Source: an uncultured Candidatus Saccharibacteria bacterium (GTDB lineage Bacteria > Patescibacteriota > Saccharimonadia > Saccharimonadales > Saccharimonadaceae). From it: a stretch of DNA of 64,000 nt. The DNA lies in contig CAMIHP010000001.1 in assembly GCA_946222005.1 (NCBI GenBank), positions 1 to 64,000 on the forward strand. Reading direction: 5' to 3'. The first letter of the stretch is position 1. Every line of letters begins with the position of its first letter. The position numbers were made by a program, and so were the translations under genes. Shown here piece after piece: positions 34,481 through 43,037 of this stretch. Below the pieces are notes generated by a model, which saw only the letters and a list, made by a program, of their open reading frames with translations, did no database searches and had not been told where the DNA came from.

Positions 34481-34951
34481 TTACCTCTGTTTTTCTTGCT
34501 GCTTCGCACTCCGACGCTGCTCTAATATCTTAACGAAATCGTCCAGCGTCTTAAATTTGTAAAACACACTCGCAAAGCGCACATACGCCACTTCATTACG
34601 CGCTGCGAGCTCATCCAGCACGAAGCCACCAATCACACGCGACTCAATCTCATTCTCGCCCGCATCGTGGATCCGGTCCTCCACTGCATCAATAATTGCT
34701 TCCAATTCTAGCTCGGATTTGAAGAACTTACCGACCGAGCGACGCACCGAGGCGCGGAGCTTAGCTCGATCAAAGAGCTCGCGCGATCCCGTTCGCTTGA
34801 GCACTGCAATCGTTGGGTATTCGATCCGCTCATAGGTAGTAAAGCGGTGCCCATCAGGAGTCTCGCGGCGGCGGCGAATCGTCACACCATCAGCCGACTC
34901 ACGCGATTCTAACACACGGCTGTTGCCAATCTTGTCGCGGTGGGTCGTCAC
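34481..34951 (-). CDS. nrdR: NrdR-like transcriptional regulator lacking the zinc ribbon
   Basis: 156 residues. The ATP-cone (YPTIAVLKRTGSRELFDRAKL ... YVRFASVFYKFKTLDDFVKIL) and the SADGVTIRRRRETPDGHRFTTYERIEYP linker match NrdR, repressor of ribonucleotide reductase genes. The four zinc cysteines (CPxC...CxxC) are missing: the N-terminus is MTTHRDKIGN and the later pair reads TPDGH. The GTG start, overlapping the ftsZ stop as GTGA, has AGGAGG seven bases upstream, so no cysteine-bearing extension is hidden. DNA binding may be altered. Confidence 0.88.
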   Translation of the reverse strand: MTTHRDKIGNSRVLESRESADGVTIRRRRETPDGHRFTTYERIEYPTIAVLKRTGSRELFDRAKLRASVRRSVGKFFKSELELEAIIDAVEDRIHDAGENEIESRVIGGFVLDELAARNEVAYVRFASVFYKFKTLDDFVKILEQRRSAKQQEKQR

Positions 34952-36129
34952 GCGTCCGCCTCCTTTTTGCGGCGTCGGCGCAAGAAGGCCGGGGTGTCAT
35001 CCTCATCATCGTCCATCGACTGATCCCAAATATTCGTCTCATTCTCCTGAGCAAAGTGAGCAGCCGCCTCGGGGTCGATGGCCATATCGACACTATCGAC
35101 CGCTTCGTCAACCGTCTCGGCCGACTCTTCGTCATCTTCGGCATCGCTTGGTTCGTCGTCATCAAAGAACGAATCACTGTCAAAGCCAGTCGCGATAACG
35201 GTAATAATCAACTCATCCTCCAGCTCGGGCTTGAGCGTTGCACCAAAGATAATGTTGGCATCGGACGACACCGCACCAGTGATAATCTCGGCCGCTTCTT
35301 GGATCTCGGCCATACTCATATCGTAGCCACCCGTCACATTGAAGAGTACGCCCTTGGCACCATTGATCGACACCTCAATCAGTGGCGAATCAATTGCCTG
35401 CTGGGCGGCCATCTGCGCTCGGTCTTCGCCACTAGCCCGGCCGATCCCCATCAATGCACTACCAGCACTGCTCATAATTGCCTTGACATCAGCAAAGTCC
35501 AAGTTAATCAGTCCATGCTCGGTAATCAACTCCGATATTCCCTGCACACCCTGGCGCAGCACATCATCGGCAATCTTGAAGGTCTCAAGGAGTGGCGTCC
35601 GGCGATCGATCGTATCGAGTAAGCGATCGTTGGGGATAGTAATGAGTGTATCGACTTGCCGCCCCAACTGCTTGATCGCCCACTCGGCATTGATACGCCG
35701 CTTCTCACCTTCAAAGGTAAAAGGCTTGGTAGCTACGCCCACACAAAGAATACCGAGATCACGCGCTACTTCTGCTACCACGTGGCCAGCCCCCGAGCCT
35801 GTGCCACCACCAGCACCAATCGTCACGAAGATCATATCTGCCCCCTCAAGCGCCTGACGGATCTCGTCGAGAGACTCACGTGCCGCAGCCTCACCTACAC
35901 TGGGGTCAGCACCAGCACCAAGACCATTGGTGGTGTTGTGCCCAAGATGAATTTTAATATCAGCTTGCGAATTATGCAGTGCCTGAGCATCAGTGTTCAT
36001 TGCAATGAACTGCACGCCAGCCAAGCCAGCGTCTTTCATTCGATTAACAGCAGACCCGCCAGCGCCACCGACGCCAACGACTTTGATACTAGCAAAGGTT
36101 TGGATCTCGCTTGGTTTTACTTCCGGCAT
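34948..36129 (-). CDS. ftsZ: Cell division protein FtsZ
   Basis: 393 residues, tubulin-like GTPase that forms the division ring. Nucleotide-binding VGVGGAGGSAVNRM, the tubulin signature GAGGGTGSGAGHVVAEVAR, and NLDFADVKAIM are all present. The acidic C-terminal linker is followed by the short basic end DDEDDTPAFLRRRRKKEADA, where the conserved FtsA-binding motif is seen as DTPAFLRR. GGGGAG precedes the ATG. Cotranscribed after ftsA. Confidence 0.97.
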   Translation of the reverse strand: MPEVKPSEIQTFASIKVVGVGGAGGSAVNRMKDAGLAGVQFIAMNTDAQALHNSQADIKIHLGHNTTNGLGAGADPSVGEAAARESLDEIRQALEGADMIFVTIGAGGGTGSGAGHVVAEVARDLGILCVGVATKPFTFEGEKRRINAEWAIKQLGRQVDTLITIPNDRLLDTIDRRTPLLETFKIADDVLRQGVQGISELITEHGLINLDFADVKAIMSSAGSALMGIGRASGEDRAQMAAQQAIDSPLIEVSINGAKGVLFNVTGGYDMSMAEIQEAAEIITGAVSSDANIIFGATLKPELEDELIITVIATGFDSDSFFDDDEPSDAEDDEESAETVDEAVDSVDMAIDPEAAAHFAQENETNIWDQSMDDDEDDTPAFLRRRRKKEADA

Positions 36130-36201
36130 TCACGTTTCTCCCCTTGTGCAACTATCAACTTTACCATTACCATTTAGTATATCATCCTCATCGGTATGAT
36201 T

Positions 36202-37440
36202 CTAGGCCTTGAGCCCTCCCAGCAGCCGACGCAGCCAGCTAATTGCGCCCTTGGCGTGTGCTGTACCGCTGTTGGTATAGGCCTGGGTGGATTGCTGATC
36301 ACCTTCGCTATCGGCGAGCATCAGGCCGACTGCAGTGGCGAACTGCGGCTTTTCTATCTGGTCGGCCACCCCGCTCGTAAAGCCAGTTGGTCGGCCTACC
36401 CGAGCGGCCACGCCCAGCTGTTCCCTAGCATAGCTCGCCATGCCACGCATCTGAGCCATGCCACCGGTCAGTACAACACCACTGGGCAGCTTGCCAGCGC
36501 GACCTGCCTTCTTGAGCTCCTTCTGTACTGCCTCAAAGATCTCCTCCAGCCGGGCATCAACAATCTCGTCAATCTCCTCAGTTGCAAACTCGTACGATTC
36601 CTTATCGCGCCGCACCTTGGCCACTGCGTCGCTTGCCTTGATGCCAGCCGCAGCATGCTTGACCTTGACCAATTCCGCAACATCAGGGTCAGTTTTGAGG
36701 CCAATAGCAAGGTCGTTCGTTACATTCACACTACCCATTGGGATGACGCCAACGTACTGCAAGTCCCCTTCTTCGAAGACTGCCACACTGGTCGTTGCCC
36801 CACCGAGGTCAACCACTGCCACGCCGCTCTCGATCTGCCGCTCATTCAGCACTGCCTTAGCCGCCCCCAATACCGCTGGTGTAATGGCGTGCGGATGGAC
36901 GGTCGCCATCTCCACCGCCTTTTGCAAGTTCGCCACATAGGGCGCTAAAGCCGAGACGACATTGGCATCAATCTCCAGCCGCGTGCCCGTCATACCCAGC
37001 GGGTCTTTGATCCCCACTTGGCCATCAAGTGTGTAGCTATGCGGCACGACCTCGAGGATCTCGCGGTTGGCCTGTATTTTGCCTGTTGTGGCAACTTCTT
37101 CAATGCGCGCTACATCATCATCATTAATCTCGTGATCGATCGTGCCCACGGCAATCATCCCAGTGGCACGAGTGCTGGTAATGTGCGCACCATTGACACT
37201 CACCGTCGCACTGTTGACTTCGTAGCCGCTCATCCGCTCGGCCTCACCTAGCGCTTCGTCGATCGTGCGGGCTGGGCCACTGAGATTGACCACCATACCC
37301 TTGCGCATACCACTGTTCGGTGCCTGCCCTACGCCAACAATCGTCGGCGTGCCTGTCTCTGGATTCATATGCCCCACCACGCATCGAATCGTCGTCGTCC
37401 CGACATCTATCCCTACTGCGTATTGAGAATTTTCATGCAT
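36202..37440 (-). CDS. ftsA: Cell division protein FtsA
   Basis: 412 residues from MHENSQYAVGIDVGTTTIRC; TATAAT lies six bases before that ATG, so the transcript is leaderless. Actin-like ATPase: phosphate 1 loop in IDVGTTTIR, VVDLGGATTSVAVF (phosphate 2), VVLTGGMAQMRG (adenosine motif). It tethers FtsZ to the membrane through a C-terminal amphipathic helix, here probably GAISWLRRLLGGL. Confidence 0.95.
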   Translation of the reverse strand: MHENSQYAVGIDVGTTTIRCVVGHMNPETGTPTIVGVGQAPNSGMRKGMVVNLSGPARTIDEALGEAERMSGYEVNSATVSVNGAHITSTRATGMIAVGTIDHEINDDDVARIEEVATTGKIQANREILEVVPHSYTLDGQVGIKDPLGMTGTRLEIDANVVSALAPYVANLQKAVEMATVHPHAITPAVLGAAKAVLNERQIESGVAVVDLGGATTSVAVFEEGDLQYVGVIPMGSVNVTNDLAIGLKTDPDVAELVKVKHAAAGIKASDAVAKVRRDKESYEFATEEIDEIVDARLEEIFEAVQKELKKAGRAGKLPSGVVLTGGMAQMRGMASYAREQLGVAARVGRPTGFTSGVADQIEKPQFATAVGLMLADSEGDQQSTQAYTNSGTAHAKGAISWLRRLLGGLKA

Positions 37441-37446
37441 AGTACC

Positions 37447-37452
37447 ATTATA
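37447..37452 (-). promoter_or_regulatory. -10 box of ftsA
   Basis: TATAAT on the minus strand, six bases before the ftsA ATG. One of at least nine such cases in this window, which makes leaderless transcription a likely rule here. Confidence 0.6.
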
Positions 37453-37505
37453 CAGGTTATGCTGTGTCTTGTACAATATGAGGAGTAAGTAAAGCTAATC
37501 GTATA

Positions 37506-38000
37506 CTAAACATCCCGAAAATCAGTCTCTCCAAGCCGAACCCCTTCCTTGGCGAGCTCCTCATGCCTCTCTTTATAGAATTCCCGAAAGGCGCGGCAGT
37601 ATTCTTTGCGCACTTGTTCGGGGTCAACCGGTATATCCCAGATTCCATCAGACCCTGCTCCATCACCAACAACTGTCATATAGACGACTGGTGGACGGTT
37701 TCTTTTATCTATAACCCTATCAATTGGACGAAAGGCAATCTGGGTATACCACTGCTCAAGCTCGAATGTCCCTGCTGCAAAGCCATACGGGAAATAACCA
37801 GGACTAAGGTCTCTTGTGAAGAGACGGTGCATATCCTCAGGGCTTGTTAAGCTATACCAGTTTGTAAATGGAACTTGTACAGCATTATCATTATCATCGA
37901 TGCCAGTGATATTCAGGTAGCATTCTGTATTGACATCTTCCACACTAAACCACATTTTTAACGTACGTGGTGTTGGCACTATTGTCTTGTCTGTCGCCAT
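37506..38000 (-). CDS. Unknown protein, accessory
   Basis: 164 residues, no membrane segment. Strand-rich N-terminus (MWFSVEDVNTECYLNITGI) resembling a beta sandwich, aromatic centre (FPYGFAAGTFELEQWYTQIAF), a Gly/Asp loop (TVVGDGAGSDGIWDIPVD) and a charged helix at the end (YCRAFREFYKERHEELAKEG). The start follows ACAGAGGT by six bases. It seems to be its own transcript (TATACT about 26 bases upstream of the ATG). Family unknown. Confidence 0.7.
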   Translation of the reverse strand: MATDKTIVPTPRTLKMWFSVEDVNTECYLNITGIDDNDNAVQVPFTNWYSLTSPEDMHRLFTRDLSPGYFPYGFAAGTFELEQWYTQIAFRPIDRVIDKRNRPPVVYMTVVGDGAGSDGIWDIPVDPEQVRKEYCRAFREFYKERHEELAKEGVRLGETDFRDV

Positions 38001-38107
38001 ATCTATACCTCTGTAGTTACTTTAATGTATGCTTAGTATAGCATAAACTCGTCATTCATTATCCTGACGAGTTTCTAGACCTGGTACTGTGTTGGCAAAT
38101 CAACACT

Positions 38108-38878
38108 CTACAGCTTCGTCATAATCTCCGCCCCTGTCTCAGTGATGAGGACAGTGTGCTCGAAGTGGGCAGCGAGGCTACCATCGCGGCTGTAAATTGT
38201 CCAGCCATCACCAGCGGTGTCGCTGTAGATGGCGCTACCACCGAGGGTAGCCATGGGCTCAATGGCAATGGTATCACCAGGCTGGAGCAGCGGGCCAGTA
38301 CCTATGCGGCCATAGTTGGGCACGTCGGGCGGCATGTGCATCTCGAGGCCCACACCGTGCCCCACCAGCTCACGAATAATCCCCAGGCGGCCCTTTTGCA
38401 GCACAGCTTCCACCGCTGCACCAATGTCGCCCGTCCGGACTGGCCCTTTGATCGCGTCAATGCCAGCATAGAGACTGCGCTCGGTAGTGTGGAGTAGGTG
38501 CTTAATAGCCCCGGTGGGTGCGTCATCCACCACCATAGTAAAGGCGCTATCTGTCTTCATTCCCTGGTAGGTAATGACAAGATCAAAACTAACGACATCG
38601 CCCCGCTGCAAGATATAATCGCTTGGTACGCCGTGGACGATCGCTTCGTTCGTGCTAATACAAATCACCCCAGGGAAGTTCACCTCTGGGGTTTTGTAGG
38701 TTGGCTCAGCACCGTAGGCAGCAATCCGTTCTGCCGTAAAGGCATCGATCTGCTTCTCACTTATCCCGACATGGACAAATTGACGGATATCAGCAAAGAT
38801 CTGCGCTAGGCGCTTGCCCCCTTCGCGCATCGCCTCGAGTTGCTCGGGTGTCTTGATGCCAGTAATTAGTTGGGCCAT
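38108..38878 (-). CDS. map: Methionine aminopeptidase
   Basis: 256 residues, type I. Metal ligands are seen in GDVVSFDLVITYQGMKTDSA (Asp pair), GHGVGLEMHMPPDVPN (His), TIAIEPMATLG (Glu) and near the end in HFEHTVLITETGAEIMT (Glu). It removes the initiator methionine. The start overlaps the adk stop by 13 bases, so adk and map are coupled. Confidence 0.96.
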   Translation of the reverse strand: MAQLITGIKTPEQLEAMREGGKRLAQIFADIRQFVHVGISEKQIDAFTAERIAAYGAEPTYKTPEVNFPGVICISTNEAIVHGVPSDYILQRGDVVSFDLVITYQGMKTDSAFTMVVDDAPTGAIKHLLHTTERSLYAGIDAIKGPVRTGDIGAAVEAVLQKGRLGIIRELVGHGVGLEMHMPPDVPNYGRIGTGPLLQPGDTIAIEPMATLGGSAIYSDTAGDGWTIYSRDGSLAAHFEHTVLITETGAEIMTKL

Positions 38879-39417
38879 GCGTGCATTACCTCGTCATAAA
38901 TCCGGTCGTGCACTTCGCCCGCGGTGCCAGTCCCGTCGAGGTGGATGATCTTCACTCCAGCCTCAGCAAAGATACCAAGTACTGGGTACATCTTTTGGCG
39001 GTAGATGGCCATGCGGCGCGCAATCGTCTCGGGTGTATCCTCCATTCGGCCTCGCTTGGCTAAGCGGCGCATGATTTCTTGCTCGGGCACTTCCAGCACC
39101 ACCACCAGGTCGATATTATCACCAGTACGCGCGAGATGGTCATCGAGCCAGGCAGCCTGCTCCTTGGTGCGTGGGAATCCATCAACGATAATATTTTGGT
39201 AATGCTTGCGATACGCCTCTTGCACCGCATGATCAAAGACTTGGTAGGTAAGCTTATCACTCACGAGCTCGCCAGCTTTGAGGGTAGCGATCACCGCTGG
39301 ATCAGTGCTCTGGCGCAGCATCTCACCCGTCGAGAGCCACTTCCACCCCTGGCGTACTGCCAGCATCTGCCCTTGCATACTCTTACCGGCACCAGTTGGG
39401 CCAAACAAAAGAATCAT
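38866..39417 (-). CDS. adk: Adenylate kinase
   Basis: 183 residues, short type without the zinc/LID domain. P-loop LLFGPTGAGKSMQGQ, GEMLRQ, VDGFPRTKEQAAWLDD, and the LID-replacement RLAKRGRMEDTPETIARRM. It interconverts ATP, ADP and AMP. AAGGAGG lies seven bases before the ATG. First gene of the adk-map pair. Confidence 0.95.
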   Translation of the reverse strand: MILLFGPTGAGKSMQGQMLAVRQGWKWLSTGEMLRQSTDPAVIATLKAGELVSDKLTYQVFDHAVQEAYRKHYQNIIVDGFPRTKEQAAWLDDHLARTGDNIDLVVVLEVPEQEIMRRLAKRGRMEDTPETIARRMAIYRQKMYPVLGIFAEAGVKIIHLDGTGTAGEVHDRIYDEVMHAWPN

Positions 39418-39483
39418 CTGTGCCTCCTTGTTATTATGTGGTTATCGTTATTATTAAGAAAAATTATTGCTCTTGTCATAAAA

Positions 39484-39942
39484 CTACGGGGCAAGGGCAC
39501 GTTGCACCAGTTGAGCGATCGCCCCACCGTCAGCTCGGTTACCTACCTTGGCCTTGACAGCGCCAATCACCTGACCCGTCATCCGTGGATTATCTGCTCC
39601 AAGCTCGGCAATCGTCTGGGTCACCACGGCTTGCAACTCCTCATCACTCAGTGGCTGCGGCAGGTAGTGCTGGAGCACTGCCATCTCGCGCTCCTCGGGC
39701 TCAGCAAGTTCGGGGCGACCATTGGTGCGATAGATTGCTGCGGCATCACGCCGCTTCTTCACTTCACGGACGATCACCTGCTCGACGGCAGCATCGTCCA
39801 GGCCAGTCTCGCGCACGCCCTGCTTCACCTCCTCATCGAGGATGGCAGCACCAAGGTTGCGCAAGGTGTCACCAACAAAACGATCGCCGCTAAGCAAAGC
39901 GGCTTTCATTTCGTCTTTGATACGCTGCTTGAGCGTCGTCAC
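39484..39942 (-). CDS. GatB/YqeY domain protein
   Basis: 152 residues, YqeY-type: TLKQRIKDEMKAALLSGDRFVGDTLRNL at the start and NPRMTGQVIGAVKAKVGNRADGG in the C-terminal part match the domain shared with GatB, thought to bind tRNA. In many bacteria it follows rpsU, as here. The start codon is GTG and directly abuts the rpsU stop. Confidence 0.92.
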   Translation of the reverse strand: MTTLKQRIKDEMKAALLSGDRFVGDTLRNLGAAILDEEVKQGVRETGLDDAAVEQVIVREVKKRRDAAAIYRTNGRPELAEPEEREMAVLQHYLPQPLSDEELQAVVTQTIAELGADNPRMTGQVIGAVKAKVGNRADGGAIAQLVQRALAP

Positions 39943-40158
39943 CTAGCGGATCCCCAGGCGAACTTTGGCCATCTTGTCAGCCTTGCGCTGACGACGGGTA
40001 ATCGCCTTCTTGCGGCGATCGGTCTTGCTGATCGGCTTGGCAAACCGCATCGATGCCCGTGCCTTTGCTAGCACACCGCTCTTCAACACTCGGCTGTTAA
40101 ACCGACGGATGATGTTCTCATTCGCCTCGCGCTCGTCTTTTCGTGTTACTTGTACCAT
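39943..40158 (-). CDS. rpsU: 30S ribosomal protein S21
   Basis: 71 residues from MVQVTRKDERE after GAGGAG. S21 binds near the anti-Shine-Dalgarno end of 16S rRNA and helps initiation. The FNSRVLKSGVLAKARASMRF core and Lys/Arg-rich tail are typical. Its stop adjoins the yqeY GTG. Confidence 0.93.
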   Translation of the reverse strand: MVQVTRKDEREANENIIRRFNSRVLKSGVLAKARASMRFAKPISKTDRRKKAITRRQRKADKMAKVRLGIR

Positions 40159-40365
40159 ATCGCTCCTCATTATAGCAGATGCGACAATTTTTGCAATTCT
40201 ATCGCGCGCAAAGTTGTGCAAATTGCTGTGTCGCCCACAAAACCAGCCCTCAAGTACACTGCATCCCTCTCACTACTCTGGTGTTAGCACAGATACTCTA
40301 GGGCTGAGCTATTGTACTATTTTTGCTTGGCGCATCGCTTGTCTCTGTATTATAATCAATCTACT

Positions 40366-41010
40366 ATGACACCTTCCTCACCATACCCACAACAGCCACC
40401 CCAGCAGCCTCAGCCATACGTCCAGCAACCATATCCCCAGCAGCAGCAACAACCACCACAGCCATACGGACAATACCCACAGTACCCGCCTCAACCACCA
40501 CAAAGCGCGCCAGCACCAATGCCACCAGCTTATTCGTCTACAGCCATGCCGCGCACTGGCTCATCATTTGGCGCAGTTATCCGCTGGGTATCTGCCGGGC
40601 TATTATTTGCGCTATTGGTACTATACATTGTCATTGCTGCCATTTTTGGTATTCTTGGTGCAGCATATAGCTACATTGTGTATGTAAACTTTGGTATACT
40701 GCCGATTCTGCTCATTGTTGCACCAGAGCAAACGGAGGGTGATAGCAGTATGTCGCAGGGTCTATTCGTTACTGGTGGTATGCTCATTGTTAACCTACTT
40801 GAGATAATTGCCCACGCAACAGTCGGGGTGCTTGGAGAAAGCTATACCAAACAAACCTATGTGATAGCACCAAACCTCTGGAATGTCCCTTCTCATGAGG
40901 CAATTATCTCATTATGCCTTTATGCCTTCTTTATCACCGTATATGCCATTGCCTTTGTCGTCAGTCTTGTGCTATTTTTGCAAAATCGCAAGCGTGGTAT
41001 GTATCGCTAG
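40366..41010 (+). CDS. Membrane protein with Pro/Gln-rich N-terminus
   Basis: 214 residues from the ATG nine bases after TATAAT. Residues 1-65 are Pro/Gln/Tyr-rich repeats (QQPQPYVQQPYPQQQQQPP), then four hydrophobic helices (ISAGLLFALLVLYIVIAAIF-like to AFVVSLVLFLQ). Such Pro/Gln-rich leaders in front of small membrane domains are common in Saccharibacteria and may sit in the cytoplasm as flexible binding arms. No family function known. Confidence 0.8.
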   Translation: MTPSSPYPQQPPQQPQPYVQQPYPQQQQQPPQPYGQYPQYPPQPPQSAPAPMPPAYSSTAMPRTGSSFGAVIRWVSAGLLFALLVLYIVIAAIFGILGAAYSYIVYVNFGILPILLIVAPEQTEGDSSMSQGLFVTGGMLIVNLLEIIAHATVGVLGESYTKQTYVIAPNLWNVPSHEAIISLCLYAFFITVYAIAFVVSLVLFLQNRKRGMYR

Positions 41011-41033
41011 CGACTGATACTTATTTACCTATT

Positions 41034-41340
41034 TTGCACAAAATTGCAACAAATGTGCTACACTGTTATGAATAGTTTGTGGTAGGTGATTGCAGATGGT
41101 CTGGTGGTGGCCACGCAGCGCATCATATTGGTGTGGCGACTCTCATATGCTGAGAGGTATGGATGCCTCAGCCCAAATACTCGCTCTAATATTGGGAGCC
41201 TAGAGCGAGTATTTGGTCGGAGGAAGCATAAGCGGTAGAAAGCGGAGCGCAAAAAACAGTGGTATCACACAGTCACAAGACAGCAAACCGGACAAGAGTA
41301 GTATTGTCTATACCCCAGACCCAAGGACACTACTCTAGCA
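41034..41340 (+). ncRNA. Candidate structured non-coding RNA
   Basis: TTGCAC and TACACT (41034-41064 area, spacing about 19) could be a promoter. Downstream are CTCTCA/TGAGAG (41140-41156), a perfect 15-bp hairpin CCAAATACTCGCTCT / AGAGCGAGTATTTGG (41173-41187/41202-41216), and AGAGTAGT / ACTACTCT (41297-41338). It lies between convergent genes. It does not match SRP RNA, RNase P RNA, tmRNA or 6S RNA as far as can be judged by eye. Confidence 0.4.
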
Positions 41341-41437
41341 AATCGCGTCTTGTTTGTCAACCCCATCAGCCATGCGTGGCTCTCTTCTCTTCTACGCAGC
41401 TTATTTTCGACCAGTGTGAGTACCCTGTTGCTCTACA

Positions 41438-41866
41438 TTATGCTTCCTCCAATTTGCTCATAATTCGCTTGATACGCCGCTCATCCCCATGCGCTTTATC
41501 AGGGGTAGCATAGACTTCGATAAGGATAATGGTGCTGGTGGCTCGAGCAGCCCGCGACGGTGGTGTATCACGAGGCAGTGCTCGCACTACCGCAAACACC
41601 AACCACACCGCCTGTCGATAGGCTGCTGTGTCGGTATCGAGACAGAGCTGCACTACTGTACACTGAGCAGTTTGCTGTATAACGGCTGCCTTGCCGCACG
41701 CAAAGAGTTGTTGGCGAAAATCTGCCACCACCGCCTCGCTTGGCTCAGCAAAGATACGCACCAGCCGCGGCTTAACGCGCTCGATATCGGCTGGCAGTGT
41801 GGGAATGCGCTGTGCCAGCGCTTGGAGATCACTCGAAAATTCTGTTGCCTGCTTATAGATCATCAT
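41438..41866 (-). CDS. Candidate toxin partner of the Panacea antitoxin
   Basis: 142 residues, unrecognised. A helical N-terminus is followed by strands (AVIQQTAQCTVVQLCLD) and a conserved-looking end (IILIEVYATPDKAHGDERRIKRIMSKLEEA) like that of small RelE/HigB-type toxin-like proteins. It starts 14 bases inside the end of the HTH-Panacea gene, so the two are translated together. Toxin role is inferred from position: Panacea antitoxins are normally encoded next to their toxin. Confidence 0.6.
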   Translation of the reverse strand: MMIYKQATEFSSDLQALAQRIPTLPADIERVKPRLVRIFAEPSEAVVADFRQQLFACGKAAVIQQTAQCTVVQLCLDTDTAAYRQAVWLVFAVVRALPRDTPPSRAARATSTIILIEVYATPDKAHGDERRIKRIMSKLEEA

Positions 41867-42710
41867 CTGACTCGATCACAGAGGTAACGTCCGTCCGATA
41901 AAACGTGTCGCGGTAATCAATCGTATGTCCATATTTCGCAATCACCCATGGCGCATCTTTGTAGGCAAGGTTGCTTAGCTCGGCAGCGCTCTTGCTCCCG
42001 AGGCGCTCTAGCTCGGCATCGATGTGCTTGATCTCGTTGGCACTGAGCTCGCTTAGCTCGGCGTTCTTGAGTGGCAGGAACTTGCGCTGCTTGTGGCTAA
42101 AGTGCTTCGTCTCGATGACGTCCAGCTCGTCGCGGGCCCGCATCTCATCGACCAAAGCTTGCAAATCTGCAGCCGGCGCGGGCCCATAGGTCTCGTGCAA
42201 ATACGCCAGGCCAGTAATGCTCTTGCCTGTACGCTCATAATAATCAAAATCGATGAAGTACAACAGCCGGTGCAGCACCGCCTCGCCCACATTGGGCCGG
42301 GCACCGATCTTGCCCAGCGTATAGAGCAGCACCTGGCGTAGCTTGGTGGTGTGAAGCCGCGGAATGGCATCGCGCGACTGAGCAGCCGTAGGCTGGGCAC
42401 CCTGCGCATCATCATGGCGGTATTCGGCTGGTGCATCGCCCACGTACAGTGCTGCATCGTCCGCCACCCGCCACGGACTGTGCTGAGCCTGCTGTGCAAC
42501 GGTGTCCGTCATGGCAATGCCGCTAATCAATTCCTGCACGCCAACTTCGTAGTATTGGCTAATCTTCGTCAGCTCACCAAGCTTTGGCTCGCGGCCACCA
42601 TTCTCTAGCTTAATATACGTCGCGCGGGCAATCCCAACTGCATCGGCCACCGCCTGCTGCGAAAGCCCCGCATTGCCACGCAGTTGCCTAATACTTGCCT
42701 CAAAACTCAT
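41853..42710 (-). CDS. panA: HTH-XRE / Panacea (SocA-like) antitoxin
   Basis: 285 residues. Residues 1-62 form an XRE helix-turn-helix (IRQLRGNAGLSQQAVADAVGI ... IKLENGGREP). From about 120 the Panacea/DUF4065 domain follows (KLRQVLLYTLGKIGARPNVGEAVLHRLLYFIDFDYYER ... GLAYLHETYGPAPAADL ... IKHIDAELERLGSKSAAELSNLA). Panacea proteins neutralise a range of unrelated toxins in PanAT systems; the HTH would let the antitoxin repress its own promoter. AGGAAGG precedes the ATG. Confidence 0.85.
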   Translation of the reverse strand: MSFEASIRQLRGNAGLSQQAVADAVGIARATYIKLENGGREPKLGELTKISQYYEVGVQELISGIAMTDTVAQQAQHSPWRVADDAALYVGDAPAEYRHDDAQGAQPTAAQSRDAIPRLHTTKLRQVLLYTLGKIGARPNVGEAVLHRLLYFIDFDYYERTGKSITGLAYLHETYGPAPAADLQALVDEMRARDELDVIETKHFSHKQRKFLPLKNAELSELSANEIKHIDAELERLGSKSAAELSNLAYKDAPWVIAKYGHTIDYRDTFYRTDVTSVIESDDDL

Positions 42711-42991
42711 TGCGATTTGGTCCTTCCTGTTGCATCATGCCTCCATTGTAGCGTACTTGCCAAAGTTATACAACCATTTTGTCTAATTTTGGAACATAGT
42801 ACATTTGTGCGCATAATTACAGAGGTGGAGATATAATAAAAGGATGCGAAGTATGGGTATATTCTAGCTAAAAATAGCATCACCAACATTTCACAACATA
42901 TATACTGGCTCAGATTCTCCCTGTCTATCCCCTCTCTCATCCACTAACTTTCTCAAGTATTTTGGTACAATGAAGCGCAATGCAAATAGTG

Positions 42992-43022
42992 AAAAAACCA
43001 GCCTTTGTAGCTGGTTTTGTCT
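42992..43022 (-). terminator. Terminator of the gene at 43038
   Basis: AAAACCAGC / GCTGGTTTT stem with T run on the minus strand, directly after the stop codon. Confidence 0.8.
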
Positions 43023-43037
43023 TGTCTATTAGTAGTT

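Noticed and set aside
41205..41245. GGTCGGAGGAAGCATAAGC resembling the SRP RNA tip
   Set aside because: The conserved GGUCCGGAAGG tip and its paired internal loop are not formed; similarity is limited to GGAAGC-like bases.
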